DNA of 47,079 bases from an uncultured Lysobacterales bacterium (GTDB lineage: Bacteria > Pseudomonadota > Gammaproteobacteria > Xanthomonadales > Xanthomonadaceae), in NCBI GenBank assembly GCA_946886865.1, contig CAMPJI010000014.1, forward strand, positions 1-47,079. The letters run 5' to 3'. The notes beneath the pieces were generated by a model. It ran no database searches. It was given only the letters and a program-made list of their open reading frames with translations, and was not told the DNA's origin. Of this stretch, positions 6,599 through 14,757 are shown piece by piece. Positions within the stretch are counted from its first letter, which is position 1, and every line of letters begins with the position of its first letter. Position numbers and translations under genes: made by a program.

Positions 6599-6738
6599 AG
6601 CAGGGATCAGAGTCGACTTTCTCCACAACAACGGGGTCAGGTTCACTTCCTGCTCAAAGCCGGCCTGGCCGATGAAACAACGGGGTCAGGTTCACTTCCT
6701 GCTCAAAGCGAACAACGGGGTCAGGTTCACTTCCTGCT
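6568..6738 (+). repeat. Cluster of REP copies at the 3' side of RAYT 2
   Basis: Four type-B cores occur in the same orientation: a variant at 6573-6590, then copies of GGGGTCAGGTTCACTTCC at 6633-6650, 6682-6699 and 6717-6734. One type-A-like core lies at 6602-6621. The units between the cores (TGCTCAAAGCCGGCCTGGCC at 6651-6670, a shorter one at 6700-6707) repeat the 3' end of the RAYT 2 gene, TGCTCAATTCCGGCCCGGCC from 6735, including its stop codon. The array has thus grown by duplicating the gene's terminal codons together with the REP. Confidence 0.85.
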
Positions 6739-7424
6739 CAATTCCGGCCCGGCCGATGCGCCGGCCGCACGCCCGCGAACCGCTGGGTCTTGGCTTCCAC
6801 CATCGCCCGGAAGTCGTCGCGGCCGTAGGCGCGTTGCTGTTGTAGGTAGAGGCGGATGGCGGCGAGGTCTTCGTCGTTGAGGGCCTGGCTCAGCAGGTCC
6901 CGATAGGCGTTGCCCCGTTCGGCCTCGGTGCGGCCGAGGGCGCGCTGGGTGGGGTGCAGCGTCATCAGCGGGTCTTCGCGTAGACCGCACAGCGCGGCGC
7001 AGCTGGACCAGGCGAAGGCCACCGGGTCGTCGGTCATCCGGGCGCGGACGGGGTTGAGGTCGATGTAGCGCACGCATCGCAGCAGGTAGTCGGCGCTGTC
7101 CACCAGGCAGGCCTTGTAACGGCCTTCCCAAAGGGTGCCGGTGCGGCGGTGGCGGGCATTGAACTGGCCGACGTACTGGCGGCCCAGTTTCTGCATCATC
7201 CGGGCGATGTCGCCGGCTTCCGGCGGGGTGGCCAGAAGGTGGACGTGGTTGTCCATCAGGACGTAGGCGTGCAGTTGGCAGCCGGTGGCGAACAGTGCCT
7301 CGCGCAGCAACTGTCGGTAGCGGGCGCGGTCGGCGTCGTCCAGGAAGCAGGGCAGGCGGTTGTTGCCGCGCTGGACGATGTGCTGCGGGATGCCGGGCAG
7401 GTCGAAACGGGGAAGGCGGGCCAT
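6738..7424 (-). CDS. REP-associated tyrosine transposase (RAYT 2)
   Basis: 228 aa from ATG 7424. MARLPRFDLPGIPQHIVQRG, the HUH motif DNHVHLLATP (H60, H62) and the tyrosine-helix block VRYIDLNPVRARM mark a Y1 HUH transposase of the RAYT branch. It acts on single-stranded REP palindromes and probably mobilises the type-B repeats, which lie in one orientation at its 3' end and in the opposite orientation at 7511-7557 upstream of its start. The stop codon lies inside a REP-linked unit. It is homologous to RAYT 1 but clearly diverged, especially after residue 130. No frameshift or missing motif is seen. Confidence 0.93.
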   Translation of the reverse strand: MARLPRFDLPGIPQHIVQRGNNRLPCFLDDADRARYRQLLREALFATGCQLHAYVLMDNHVHLLATPPEAGDIARMMQKLGRQYVGQFNARHRRTGTLWEGRYKACLVDSADYLLRCVRYIDLNPVRARMTDDPVAFAWSSCAALCGLREDPLMTLHPTQRALGRTEAERGNAYRDLLSQALNDEDLAAIRLYLQQQRAYGRDDFRAMVEAKTQRFAGVRPAHRPGRN

Positions 7425-7510
7425 GCGCGCAGCTTGTTGCGCTGCTGTGGCCAGGCATATCGGTGCTGTACGTGGCGAGGTGTCAGCCGACTCCGGGAAT
7501 TACCTCCGAA

Positions 7511-7557
7511 GTGAACCTGACCCCGTTCGGTCCTTTGTGAACCTGACCCCGTTCGGT
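7511..7557 (-). repeat. Two type-B REP copies upstream of RAYT 2
   Basis: GTGAACCTGACCCCGTTCGG occurs at 7511-7530 and again at 7538-7557, separated by TCCTTT. They are the reverse complement of the type-B cores at the other side of the gene, so RAYT 2 is bracketed by inverted repeats. The near-identical pair shows recent duplication. Confidence 0.88.
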
Positions 7558-7567
7558 CCTTTTTTGA

Positions 7568-7753
7568 TCACGTAATGAACGGGAAGGGCTTCACCGGCGG
7601 GAGATCCTCGAGACGCGTGGGGTGCCGGGGACGGTCGGAGGGCGCGCCGATCGGCGCGATGACCACCGTCTCCCGGCGCGGTTCGCGCGCGGGCCCCTTT
7701 CCTGTCGGAACCGGGGTCTGCGAGGTGCTGTTGTTGTCGTTGTTCTTGTCCAT
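7568..7753 (-). CDS. Small disordered protein of unknown function
   Basis: 61 aa from ATG 7753, with a GAAAGTGAG stretch upstream as a possible ribosome site. The N-terminus is rich in Asn, Asp, Ser and Thr (MDKNNDNNSTSQTPV), and the rest is rich in Pro and Arg, ending in LEDLPPVKPFPFIT. It looks intrinsically disordered, without signal peptide or membrane helix. It ends 11 bases from the RAYT 2 REP copies and runs in the same direction as RAYT 2. It could be a genuine mini-protein or a chance frame; the varied N-terminus in a GC-rich genome slightly favours coding. Confidence 0.4.
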   Translation of the reverse strand: MDKNNDNNSTSQTPVPTGKGPAREPRRETVVIAPIGAPSDRPRHPTRLEDLPPVKPFPFIT

Positions 7754-8178
7754 GTCATTGCTCACTTTCAAGGATCCGGCGGACGGATCGGGACGGCCGA
7801 GGCCGTGATCCTGCCGGGGAGGGCAGGACGAAGAGGCTCAGGAGGGAAACGAACGACCGGATCGACGCTGAGTGCCGTTACGACCTTGTGTCGCAATGCC
7901 AGCCCACGCTACGCCCATTGTCGTGAGGAGGGCAGTCATCGGCCGCGCCTTCCCGGGAGTCCGGGCGGAGGCGATGCTCACAGGCACGTAACCTTCCTCG
8001 GCGCACTGTGCTTGCGCACCACGATGCAATGTCGTGACGGCGACTCAGCCGCGCTGCACCTCCATTCACTCTCCGCACTGAGCATTCCTTCCGCCATTCC
8101 TGATGGCGGATCCGGCTTCGGCCGCTCGGTTCCGGCGCAGGTTCAAGCGTGTGTCTGGATCGTTTCGAGGTACATCCC
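7754..8178. other. Gene-free stretch upstream of the fasciclin gene
   Basis: No convincing gene is seen on either strand in these 425 bases; the open frames are short or mirror the GC bias. The stretch must hold the promoter of the fasciclin gene, but no clear -35/-10 pair was found. CGAGG at 8166-8170 is the likely ribosome site for that gene. Confidence 0.4.
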
Positions 8179-8643
8179 ATGAACACCATGACTTCCAATG
8201 CTTCCACCACCGGCAGCGACAACCTGCTGGCCCGCGCTGCCGCCAACGGCAGCTTCAAGACCTTCGGCAAGGCCGTCGAGCAGGCGGGCCTGTCCCAGAC
8301 CCTCAACGGTACCGGCCCCTTCACTGTCTTCGCGCCGACCGACGCCGCGTTCGACAGGTTGCCCTCGGGCAAGCTCGACAGTCTGCTGAAGCCGGAGAAC
8401 AAGGCCGAGCTGGCTTCGATCCTGAACTACCACGTGGTCAGCGGACGCAACAGCGCCGCGGACGTCGGCAAGTGGCATACCGCCAAGACCGTCAACGGCC
8501 AGGCCGCTCCCATCAAGTTGGACGGCAGCAAGGTCTTCGTCGACGGGGCTGAGGTGTCGAAGGCCGACATCGGCTGCAGCAACGGCGTCATCCACGGCAT
8601 CGACCGCGTGATCATGCCGGCGGCATCCACCACCAAGCAGTAA
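8179..8643 (+). CDS. Fasciclin (FAS1) domain protein
   Basis: 154 aa from ATG 8179 (CGAGG nine bases upstream). One complete FAS1 domain: NLLARAAANGSFKTFGKAVE, TLNGTGPFTVFAPTDAAF (the H1 box), LNYHVVSG (the YHV region) and GVIHGIDRVIMP (the H2 box). FAS1 domains mediate adhesion or protein contacts outside the cell. Unlike many bacterial members, this one has no visible signal peptide or lipobox, so its location is uncertain; it may be cytoplasmic or exported by another route. It stands alone and is followed by a strong terminator. Confidence 0.93.
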   Translation: MNTMTSNASTTGSDNLLARAAANGSFKTFGKAVEQAGLSQTLNGTGPFTVFAPTDAAFDRLPSGKLDSLLKPENKAELASILNYHVVSGRNSAADVGKWHTAKTVNGQAAPIKLDGSKVFVDGAEVSKADIGCSNGVIHGIDRVIMPAASTTKQ

Positions 8644-8676
8644 ACCGCGACGCCCAAGGACGGGCCCGTTTTGAAG

Positions 8677-8709
8677 AGTGGCAGGGCAACCCCCCTGCCA
8701 CTTTTTTTT
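8677..8709 (+). terminator. Intrinsic terminator of the fasciclin gene
   Basis: GTGGCAGGG (8678-8686) pairs with CCCTGCCAC (8693-8701) over a 6-base loop, and eight T follow directly. It lies 34 bases after the fasciclin stop. Confidence 0.92.
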
Positions 8710-8823
8710 GCGCGCATTCCACTGGAAAAATGTGGACCGGGGTCGTCAAGTCACCCTATCCGTCAACTTTTTCTCTCGCGGCCGCCCACTCGATTTGACG
8801 TCGACCGCGGGGCCGCCGGCGAA

Positions 8824-8841
8824 ATGGGGTCAGGTTCATTT
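8824..8841 (+). repeat. Solitary type-B REP copy
   Basis: ATGGGGTCAGGTTCATTTGC lies in the gap before the FMN reductase gene and matches the RAYT 2 repeat core in 14 of its first 15 bases. It is a lone copy far from its transposase, as expected for a dispersed REP. The rest of the 8710-8965 gap shows no gene. Confidence 0.65.
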
Positions 8842-8965
8842 GCACGAGTGCGAAACAGGCTTAAAAAGGAGTGGCAGGCTCACTTGTCGCTTTCCTTGGC
8901 TTTGCCGGCACGCCTCCTGGAGTGGTGCGCCAGCAGCCCTCACCCTTAAGACTGCCGAGGTCCAA

Positions 8966-9556
8966 ATGTCCGAACGCATCCTCGTCTTCTACGGTTCCTA
9001 CCGCTCCGATCGTATGGGCATCCGCCTGGCCGACTACTGCGTGCGCACGCTGCAGGCCCGCGGCGCGGCCGCCGAGCTGATCGACGCCAAGGCGGTGGAC
9101 CTGCCGATGCTGGACCGCATGTACAAGGAGTACCCGCCGGGCGAGGCGCCGGAGGCCATGGAGGCGCTGGCCGGCAAGATCCGCGGCGCCGATGGCTTCG
9201 TGTTCGTCACCGGCGAGTACAACTGGGGCATGCAGCCGGGCCTGAAGAACCTCACCGACCACTTCCTGGAGGAGTGGTTCTGGCGCCCCGCCGGCATCGT
9301 GAGCTATTCGGCGGGACGCCTGGCCGGTGCGCGCGGCAGCGTCCCTTGGCACGGCACGCTGTCGGAAATGGGCATGGTGGTGATCTCCAGCACCGTCAAC
9401 GTCGGGCAAATCGGCAAGACGCTGGACGCGCAGGGGCAGCCGATCGACGAGGCCGGAGCGTTCCTCGAGAAAAGCTTCGCCCGCTTCGCCGACGACCTGG
9501 CCTGGTGGATGGAGGCCGCACGGCTGCAGAAGGGGCGTAAGGCACCGCCATTCTGA
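8966..9556 (+). CDS. NAD(P)H-dependent FMN reductase / flavodoxin-fold oxidoreductase
   Basis: 196 aa; ATG 8966 preceded by CCGAGG. The flavodoxin-like FMN_red fold is shown by the phosphate-binding loop GSYRSDRMG near residues 10-18, DLPMLDRMYKEYPPG and the FMN loop VFVTGEYNWGMQPGLKNLTD near residues 83-102, the equivalent of the family's PEYN motif with G in place of P. These enzymes reduce flavins, quinones or azo/chromate compounds with NAD(P)H in the cytoplasm. An older, truncated copy of its first 23 codons lies at 6497-6598. A solitary REP copy lies 125 bp upstream. Confidence 0.92.
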   Translation: MSERILVFYGSYRSDRMGIRLADYCVRTLQARGAAAELIDAKAVDLPMLDRMYKEYPPGEAPEAMEALAGKIRGADGFVFVTGEYNWGMQPGLKNLTDHFLEEWFWRPAGIVSYSAGRLAGARGSVPWHGTLSEMGMVVISSTVNVGQIGKTLDAQGQPIDEAGAFLEKSFARFADDLAWWMEAARLQKGRKAPPF

Positions 9557-9582
9557 GCGGGTGACGCCATCTGGACCCGCTC

Positions 9583-9960
9583 TTACATGCTGTGGACGTG
9601 CAGGATGTTGCCGTCCGGGTCTTTGAACCAGATGGCCGCGAAGCCATCGCGCCGGTGCACGCCGCGGTCGATGTCCATGCCCAGGTCGGGGTACGTCTCC
9701 AGTGTCACCCCCTTCTCGCGGAGCGTCTTGGCAATGGCCTCGACGTCATCGCCGCCCTGCCAGGCCACCGCGTTGCCGGTGCCCGGCCTGACACCCTCGG
9801 AGCGGTACACCACGAGTTGCGTGTCACCGGTCCGGTAAGCCAGCACGCCATCCATTTCGCCGCCGCTGGGCTCGAGGCCGAGCGTGTGGGTGTAGAAGTC
9901 GCGCGCCCGCTCGAGGTCGCTGACCGCGACAATGGCGCTTGAGGTTTTGTCCTTCAGCAT
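9583..9960 (-). CDS. VOC-family (glyoxalase-like) protein
   Basis: 125 aa from ATG 9960. A single vicinal-oxygen-chelate domain: AIVAVSDLERARDFYTHTLG at the start and AIWFKDPDGNILHVHSM at the end, the usual pair of beta-alpha-beta-beta-beta halves. The DPDGN-I-H signature is typical of glyoxalase/bleomycin-resistance/dioxygenase relatives. The substrate cannot be read from sequence. It is convergent with the FMN reductase and separated by 26 bases. Confidence 0.9.
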   Translation of the reverse strand: MLKDKTSSAIVAVSDLERARDFYTHTLGLEPSGGEMDGVLAYRTGDTQLVVYRSEGVRPGTGNAVAWQGGDDVEAIAKTLREKGVTLETYPDLGMDIDRGVHRRDGFAAIWFKDPDGNILHVHSM

Positions 9961-10180
9961 GGGGCTCTCCGCATCTGGGTCCGTTGGCCGCGCGAAGCGG
10001 GCAGGGGCTTGCGACCGTGAGCGGGGCAGCGTTGGGGCGACGTCAACGGGGCGTTAACTCGCGCCGAGCGTGCTTTTAGGTGCGCGCGTGACACTGGGGG
10101 TCGGGCGCGTAGACAGCATTACGACAAGCGCGCGGTCGCCTTCCTCCGATGCGGCTGCGGCGGGCGTTGAGGCCGGGGGA

Positions 10181-10200
10181 GTGAACCTGCCCCCCTTCGG
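10181..10200 (-). repeat. Degenerate type-B REP copy
   Basis: GTGAACCTGCCCCCCTTCGG differs at two positions from the copies beside RAYT 2. It lies five bases downstream of the lipoprotein gene's stop, a typical REP position at a 3' end. Confidence 0.65.
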
Positions 10201-10205
10201 CCCGC

Positions 10206-10934
10206 TCAGCCCCCGGTCACCAGCGCATCGGGGATCTCATACCGCTCGCTGCCCAACGTGGCGATGGTGGTGTCGCCGTCGCGGGTCGAGCTGCTTTCCA
10301 TGGCCGCGGTGCCATCGGCCTGGGCGGTGGAAAAAGACAGGAAGCGATCATCCTCGTCGAAGAAGATCGTGCGGATGCGGCCATCCGGCAGCGTGATATC
10401 GACATAGCTTCCGGTGCCGGTGTCGCGCACCACCCCCGCGTCGCACAGGCCCGGGCCGGCGCCCTTGTATCCGGAGCACGCGATTTTTGCGGTCGCGTGG
10501 TACCGGGTGCCGGCGACGAGGGCATCGCCTTGCGCCTCGCTGGAATCGTGGGCCGCGGCGGGGACCGACACCAGCGTCACGCCATCGAGCGTCGCCACCA
10601 CCGTGCCTGACAGTGCCGCCGCATCCGCGGCGTCGAGGCAGCCGGCGAGCGTCGCACTGTCGTCGAGATACTCCACGGTCCGTGGGCCTTCGCCGATGAC
10701 CCTGCAGGGGTCGCCCGCTGCGGGGAACCCGTCGCCCACAACGCGCAGACTGGCCTGCCATTGGCCGGCAGGCGCGGATGGCGTCGGCGCATCGGCGGGG
10801 GCAGTGGCCGCATTCGCGGCCGCTGCCGGCGCGTCCGCGCGGGTGGATGCCGGTCCGGCCGGGTCGGATGCCCGCTGGCACGACGACAGCAACAGGGCGG
10901 CGGAGACGGCGATGAGGACGGGCTGCAGCTTCAT
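10206..10934 (-). CDS. Hypothetical lipoprotein
   Basis: 242 aa from ATG 10934. A lipoprotein signal peptide (MKLQPVLIAVSAALLLSSC, lipobox LSSC with C19) is followed by an Ala/Pro-rich linker to about residue 55 and a globular domain with Cys residues near C79, C99, C153 and C163 that could form disulphides (positions approximate). The C-terminal part contains SYVDITLPDGRIRTIFFDED, a beta-hairpin motif common in small periplasmic proteins. It is probably anchored to the outer membrane. Function unknown; no partner genes next to it. Confidence 0.85.
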   Translation of the reverse strand: MKLQPVLIAVSAALLLSSCQRASDPAGPASTRADAPAAAANAATAPADAPTPSAPAGQWQASLRVVGDGFPAAGDPCRVIGEGPRTVEYLDDSATLAGCLDAADAAALSGTVVATLDGVTLVSVPAAAHDSSEAQGDALVAGTRYHATAKIACSGYKGAGPGLCDAGVVRDTGTGSYVDITLPDGRIRTIFFDEDDRFLSFSTAQADGTAAMESSSTRDGDTTIATLGSERYEIPDALVTGG

Positions 10935-11187
10935 GGCGATGGACTCCGTGGGCGCGGCACGAGCCTAGACCACGCCGGCAGGCCGTTGCGGCGCCAGAGG
11001 TTCGACAGGGGCTGCCACCCGACGAACGGGCGGGAGCAAAGAGGGGGCCGTTGGCTCGCCCTGCAGTCCGCTCGCGGATGGTGTCCAGCCTCCCCAGGTC
11101 GCGACTTCCGCGGCCTGCGCGAGATCGGGTTCGCTGCCCATCGCGTATGGCTATAGTCGCCACCCGACGCCACGAACGGAGAACCCC

Positions 11188-12030
11188 ATGCCCCTCGCCT
11201 ACGCAAAGCCGCGGCACATGTGCGCCCTCGGGCTGCTGGCCCTGCTCGGCCTGCCGGCCCACGCCGCCGACGTCGCCCTGTCGCGCCTCGACTGCGGCGG
11301 CGCCCCGGAGCCGCAGAGCGTGGCCGCGTTCTCCGACACCTACGCCTACCCGGACCTCAAGCTGCAGCTGACCTACAGCTGCTACCTGGTGCGCCACGGC
11401 GACCGGTACATGGTGTGGGACACCGGCCAGCCGGCCGACGGCTCGCCGCAGGCGCCCAAGGTGTCGTTGGTGGAGCAGTTGCGCGCGGCCGGCATTGAGC
11501 CGGCCGACATCGACTTCGTCGGCGTCAGCCACTACCACAACGACCACACCGGGCAACTGGCCTCGTTGCCGGACGCCACGCTACTGCTGGGCCGCGACGA
11601 CTGGGACGCGGTGCGCCTGGACGAGCCGCCGGCCGGCATGTCGGCCGAAGACTATGCCCGCCGCCGCGCCCCGTACGCGCACTGGACGTCGGGCGCGGGC
11701 ACGGTGCAGCCCCTGTCGCAGCCGCAACACGACGTGTTCGGCGATGGCTCGGTGGTGATGCTCAGCCTGCCGGGCCACACGCCGGGCCACCAGGGCCTGC
11801 TGGTGAAACTGGCGGGCATGGGCAACGTGCTGCTGACTGGCGACGTGACGCACTTCCACGAGAACTACGCCACCGACGGCGTGCCCAACTGGAACACCAA
11901 CCGCGCCGACTCGCTCGCCTCGCTGGACCGCTTCCGCAAGGTGGCCGAGCACCTCGACGCCACGGTGGTCATCCAGCACGACCCGCGGGACATCGGGAAG
12001 CTGCCGGCGTTGCCGGCGTTTGCGGACTAG
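11188..12030 (+). CDS. Secreted metallo-beta-lactamase-fold hydrolase (N-acyl homoserine lactonase-like)
   Basis: 280 aa. A signal peptide ends near residue 27 (LLALLGLPAHAADVA). The dinuclear zinc motif is SHYHNDHTG (HxHxDH), followed by PGHTPGHQG, LTGDVTH and a terminal VIQHDPRD, so all metal ligands of the fold are present. The YLVRHGDRYMVWDTG start and the domain order match the AHL-lactonase (AttM/AiiA-like) branch, which opens acyl-homoserine-lactone rings. The signal peptide places it in the periplasm, where it could quench external signals; other lactones are possible. It reads in the same direction as the AraC gene 170 bp downstream. Confidence 0.88.
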   Translation: MPLAYAKPRHMCALGLLALLGLPAHAADVALSRLDCGGAPEPQSVAAFSDTYAYPDLKLQLTYSCYLVRHGDRYMVWDTGQPADGSPQAPKVSLVEQLRAAGIEPADIDFVGVSHYHNDHTGQLASLPDATLLLGRDDWDAVRLDEPPAGMSAEDYARRRAPYAHWTSGAGTVQPLSQPQHDVFGDGSVVMLSLPGHTPGHQGLLVKLAGMGNVLLTGDVTHFHENYATDGVPNWNTNRADSLASLDRFRKVAEHLDATVVIQHDPRDIGKLPALPAFAD

Positions 12031-12199
12031 CGTGGCCTGGTCCCGCCCGGCGCGGCGCCGGTGCGGTGCGAAGCCTCCGACCGGCACGCGCGGCGTGAAC
12101 CCGCCCGCGTCCGGCCGCCGGTCCGGCGGTGCTACGCTCCATCGCACCTGACCCGTTGCCGAAGGGTTCCGTGCAGAGCCGTCCTGTCCGCGCCATGCC

Positions 12200-13066
12200 A
12201 TGTCCATGACGCCCCCCGGAACGCCCGCCCTGACCCGCAGCGGCGTGATGGGCTTCGCGCTGCACCAGCAGGCCACCCGCGACCTCGCCATCGCCTATCT
12301 GCGCCCGACCGTCCCGGAACACGACATCCATCGCCACCAGCATGACGACATGCACCTGGTGCTGCTGCTGGCCGGGCAGTACGTCAGCGATGCCGCCGGC
12401 ATGCCGTCGGTGTGCGCGGAGCCGGCCGTCATTCTCAATCCCCCCGGCACCGAGCATCGGGACCGGTTCCGCTCGCGCGATGGCCTGTTCCTCACCCTGA
12501 CGATGCCGCCGGCCGCGCTGACGCGCCTGTGCGACAGCCACGCGATCGGCGATCAGCCCAGGCGCCTTCCGCGACGGTCGCTGGCGCGCGCACTGCACCT
12601 GCTGTCGGAGGTCCGGCAGTGGGAGCACGCGTCTCCGCTGGCTGTCGAGTCGATCTTTTCGGAGCTGATGGGGGACGCGCTGCACCCGCCGATGCCCGCG
12701 ACCCGCGACACGCTCCAGCGTGTGCTGGACCGTCTGGACGCGGACCACGCGCCACCGCCCTCGCTCGGGGAGCTCGCCTCCATTGCCGGCCTGCATCCGG
12801 TGTACCTGGCGCGGGCATTCCGCAAGCGCCACGGCATGGCGCCCAGCGACTACCTGCGCAAACGGCGGCTGCACAAGGCGGTTTCGCTGATCGCCCGGCG
12901 GCGCACGCTGGCATTCGCCGCGTCGGAACTCGGTTTCGTCGACCAGAGCCACCTGCACCGCGCCTTCGTCGCGGAGTTCGGCATGACGCCCGGGGCGTTC
13001 CGCCGGCTGGCACTGGGCCGTGCCGAGGTTTCCCGGATACAAGATGCGCGCTTGCCGGGGCGCTAA
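12200..13066 (+). CDS. AraC-family transcriptional regulator
   Basis: 288 aa from ATG 12200; ATG 12206 is an alternative start. Residues about 35-100 form a cupin-like sensor (HRHQHDDMHLVLLLAG then PPGTEHRDRF). The C-terminal 100 residues contain the double helix-turn-helix of AraC proteins: SLGELASIAGLHPVYLARAF and LAFAASELGFVDQSHLHRAF followed by GMTPGAFRR. The ligand is unknown. It lies 36 bp upstream of a secreted hydrolase gene on the same strand and may control it or the lactonase-like gene before it. Confidence 0.93.
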   Translation: MSMTPPGTPALTRSGVMGFALHQQATRDLAIAYLRPTVPEHDIHRHQHDDMHLVLLLAGQYVSDAAGMPSVCAEPAVILNPPGTEHRDRFRSRDGLFLTLTMPPAALTRLCDSHAIGDQPRRLPRRSLARALHLLSEVRQWEHASPLAVESIFSELMGDALHPPMPATRDTLQRVLDRLDADHAPPPSLGELASIAGLHPVYLARAFRKRHGMAPSDYLRKRRLHKAVSLIARRRTLAFAASELGFVDQSHLHRAFVAEFGMTPGAFRRLALGRAEVSRIQDARLPGR

Positions 13067-13102
13067 CGTCGTCGTACACCCGATCACACACAGGGGACCT
13101 CC

Positions 13103-14146
13103 ATGCACCGCGCATTGCTCTGCCTCACGCTGGCCACGGCGTCGTTCGCGGCCACGGCCCAGGCCGACCGGTTCGAACAGGCCCGGAAGGCCGTCGAGCA
13201 GGGGGACTACAAGGCCATTACCAGCATCCTGGTCGCCCAGGACGGGGAGGTGGTGTACGAGCACTATTTCGATGCAGCCGGCCCGGAGGCGCGCCGCAAC
13301 ACGCGGTCGGCCACGAAGACGGTGGCCGGCATGCTGGCCGGGCTGGCCGTGGCCGACGGGCGCATGTCGAGCGATGCCCGGATATTCGACCTGCTGCCCC
13401 CGCATCGCCGCGCCCGCATGCGCAACCCGGACCCGCGCAAGGACGCGATCACCATCGAGGACCTGTTGACGATGTCCTCGCTGGTCGAATGCAACGACGA
13501 CAACACGTTTTCGCGCGGCAACGAAGAGCGCATGTACCTCATCGAGGACTGGGTGCAGTTCTATGCGGACCTGCCCGTGCAGGGATTTCCCGAGTGGATG
13601 CCGAGACCTGCCGACTCGCCCCACGGACGAAGCTTCCGCTATTGCACGGCGGGCGTGACCACGCTGGGCGAAGTCATCCAGGGTGCCGTGGAGGAGCCCC
13701 TGCAGGCCTATGCGCAGCGCCGGCTGTTCGACCCCCTGGGCATCCAGGCGCCGCAGTGGCAGGTGTCCCCTCTGGGACTCGCCCAAGCCGGGGGCGGCCT
13801 GGGCCTGCGAACCCGTGACCTGTGGAAACTCGGCCAGCTGTACCTGGACGGCGGCCGGTACGAGGGCAGGCAACTCGTCCCGGCCGAGTGGGTGCTTCGC
13901 TCGCTCACCGCGCAGGCGACGGCGCGCGAGGACGCGGACTACGGGTACCTGTGGTGGTTGATGGAGATTCCGTCCGGCGACTCGACCATCACCAGCCCCA
14001 CGATGGCGGGTGCGGGCGGAAACGCGGTGTTCCTGCTGCCCGACAAACGTGCCGTGGTCGTGATCACCACCACCAACTACAACGAGCGGCAGCCGCATCT
14101 GCTGACATTCCAGTTGCTCACCCGCGAGCTGTTGCCGAAGTTGTAG
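13103..14146 (+). CDS. Secreted serine hydrolase, class C beta-lactamase fold
   Basis: 347 aa. A signal peptide ends near ATAQA (residue 21). The nucleophile motif SxxK is SATK near residues 70-73, followed by VAGMLAGLAVADGRMSSD and IEDLLTMSS, the usual sequence after it. The second motif is RYCTAGV, the equivalent of YxN but with C-T, and GAGGN near the end replaces KTG. This combination is typical of EstB/6-aminohexanoate-dimer-hydrolase-like esterases rather than true AmpC, so esterase or peptidase activity is more likely than antibiotic resistance. It probably sits in the periplasm. It follows the AraC gene closely. Confidence 0.88.
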   Translation: MHRALLCLTLATASFAATAQADRFEQARKAVEQGDYKAITSILVAQDGEVVYEHYFDAAGPEARRNTRSATKTVAGMLAGLAVADGRMSSDARIFDLLPPHRRARMRNPDPRKDAITIEDLLTMSSLVECNDDNTFSRGNEERMYLIEDWVQFYADLPVQGFPEWMPRPADSPHGRSFRYCTAGVTTLGEVIQGAVEEPLQAYAQRRLFDPLGIQAPQWQVSPLGLAQAGGGLGLRTRDLWKLGQLYLDGGRYEGRQLVPAEWVLRSLTAQATAREDADYGYLWWLMEIPSGDSTITSPTMAGAGGNAVFLLPDKRAVVVITTTNYNERQPHLLTFQLLTRELLPKL

Positions 14147-14282
14147 TGGCCTGGAGCGCCGGGGCCGGCATCACGTGGTCCACCGAGCGGTGCGCCAGGC
14201 GCGGTCTCCGGATGGCGGGGACCTCAACGGCACGGTGTCGGCTGGGTTAGCCTTGTGCCGTTCCGGACGAAGGATTGAATGG

Positions 14283-14573
14283 ATGACCGCCCCCCCGAGA
14301 GCCACCGTCGTCGGCCTGGTGACGCCGCACCTGCTGCGCATCATCGACCTGGGCAACCAGGCCGAGAAGGGCATGAACGTGGATTGGCACCTGCGCAGCG
14401 CGGTGGACACCACCATGCGCGAACTGGGCGACCTGTGGAACGCGCGGGAGACCGTGGCGTCCTACATCGAAGGCCTGGAGAGCGCCGCCGCCCAGGCCCC
14501 GAAACACCGCGAGGCGTACCTGAAGGTGCTGCACGACGCAGCGGACGCCGCTCGCCGGCTCCGGCGCGATTGA
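14283..14573 (+). CDS. Small hypothetical protein
   Basis: 96 aa from ATG 14283, with AAGGA 10 bases upstream. No family was recognised. The first 25 residues ([20 protein letters not shown]) are mixed, and the rest is helical with regular charges ([20 protein letters not shown]), suggesting a small helical bundle in the cytoplasm. It lies alone between the serine hydrolase and aquaporin genes. Good third-position GC and the ribosome site support it as real. Confidence 0.6.
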   Translation: MTAPPRATVVGLVTPHLLRIIDLGNQAEKGMNVDWHLRSAVDTTMRELGDLWNARETVASYIEGLESAAAQAPKHREAYLKVLHDAADAARRLRRD

Positions 14574-14757
14574 CGGCGGGGGCAAGGCGCCCGGCATCGA
14601 CAGAGCAGCGCATCGGATTGCAGGTGCAAGGGCGGTCACCGTGTCGAGCGCCGCAGCGCGCGTCCGCTTACGATTTTGTCCCCCTTGGACCGCACTCCGC
14701 GTTGTCTTCTTGGCCGCACCGATCGAGCAGTATCGATCTGCATCCGAGGATATCGAG

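Noticed and set aside
6568..6738. Direct repeats resembling a small CRISPR array
   Set aside because: Repeats are REP cores shared with other sites, spacing is irregular (49 then 35 bases), spacers repeat the end of the RAYT gene, and no cas gene is near.
6471..6845. 124-codon plus-strand open frame through the REP cluster
   Set aside because: It consists of translated repeats plus the antisense of RAYT 2, and the true reductase frame here is a different one.
669..7560. Complete prophage or integrative element
   Set aside because: No integrase, phage structural, replication or conjugation genes are present, only cargo-like modules and RAYT/IS fragments.
11969..14098. 709-codon open frame on the minus strand
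   Set aside because: It is opposite the AraC and serine-hydrolase genes, has Arg/His/Gly-rich composition typical of antisense GC-rich frames, and shows no family motif.
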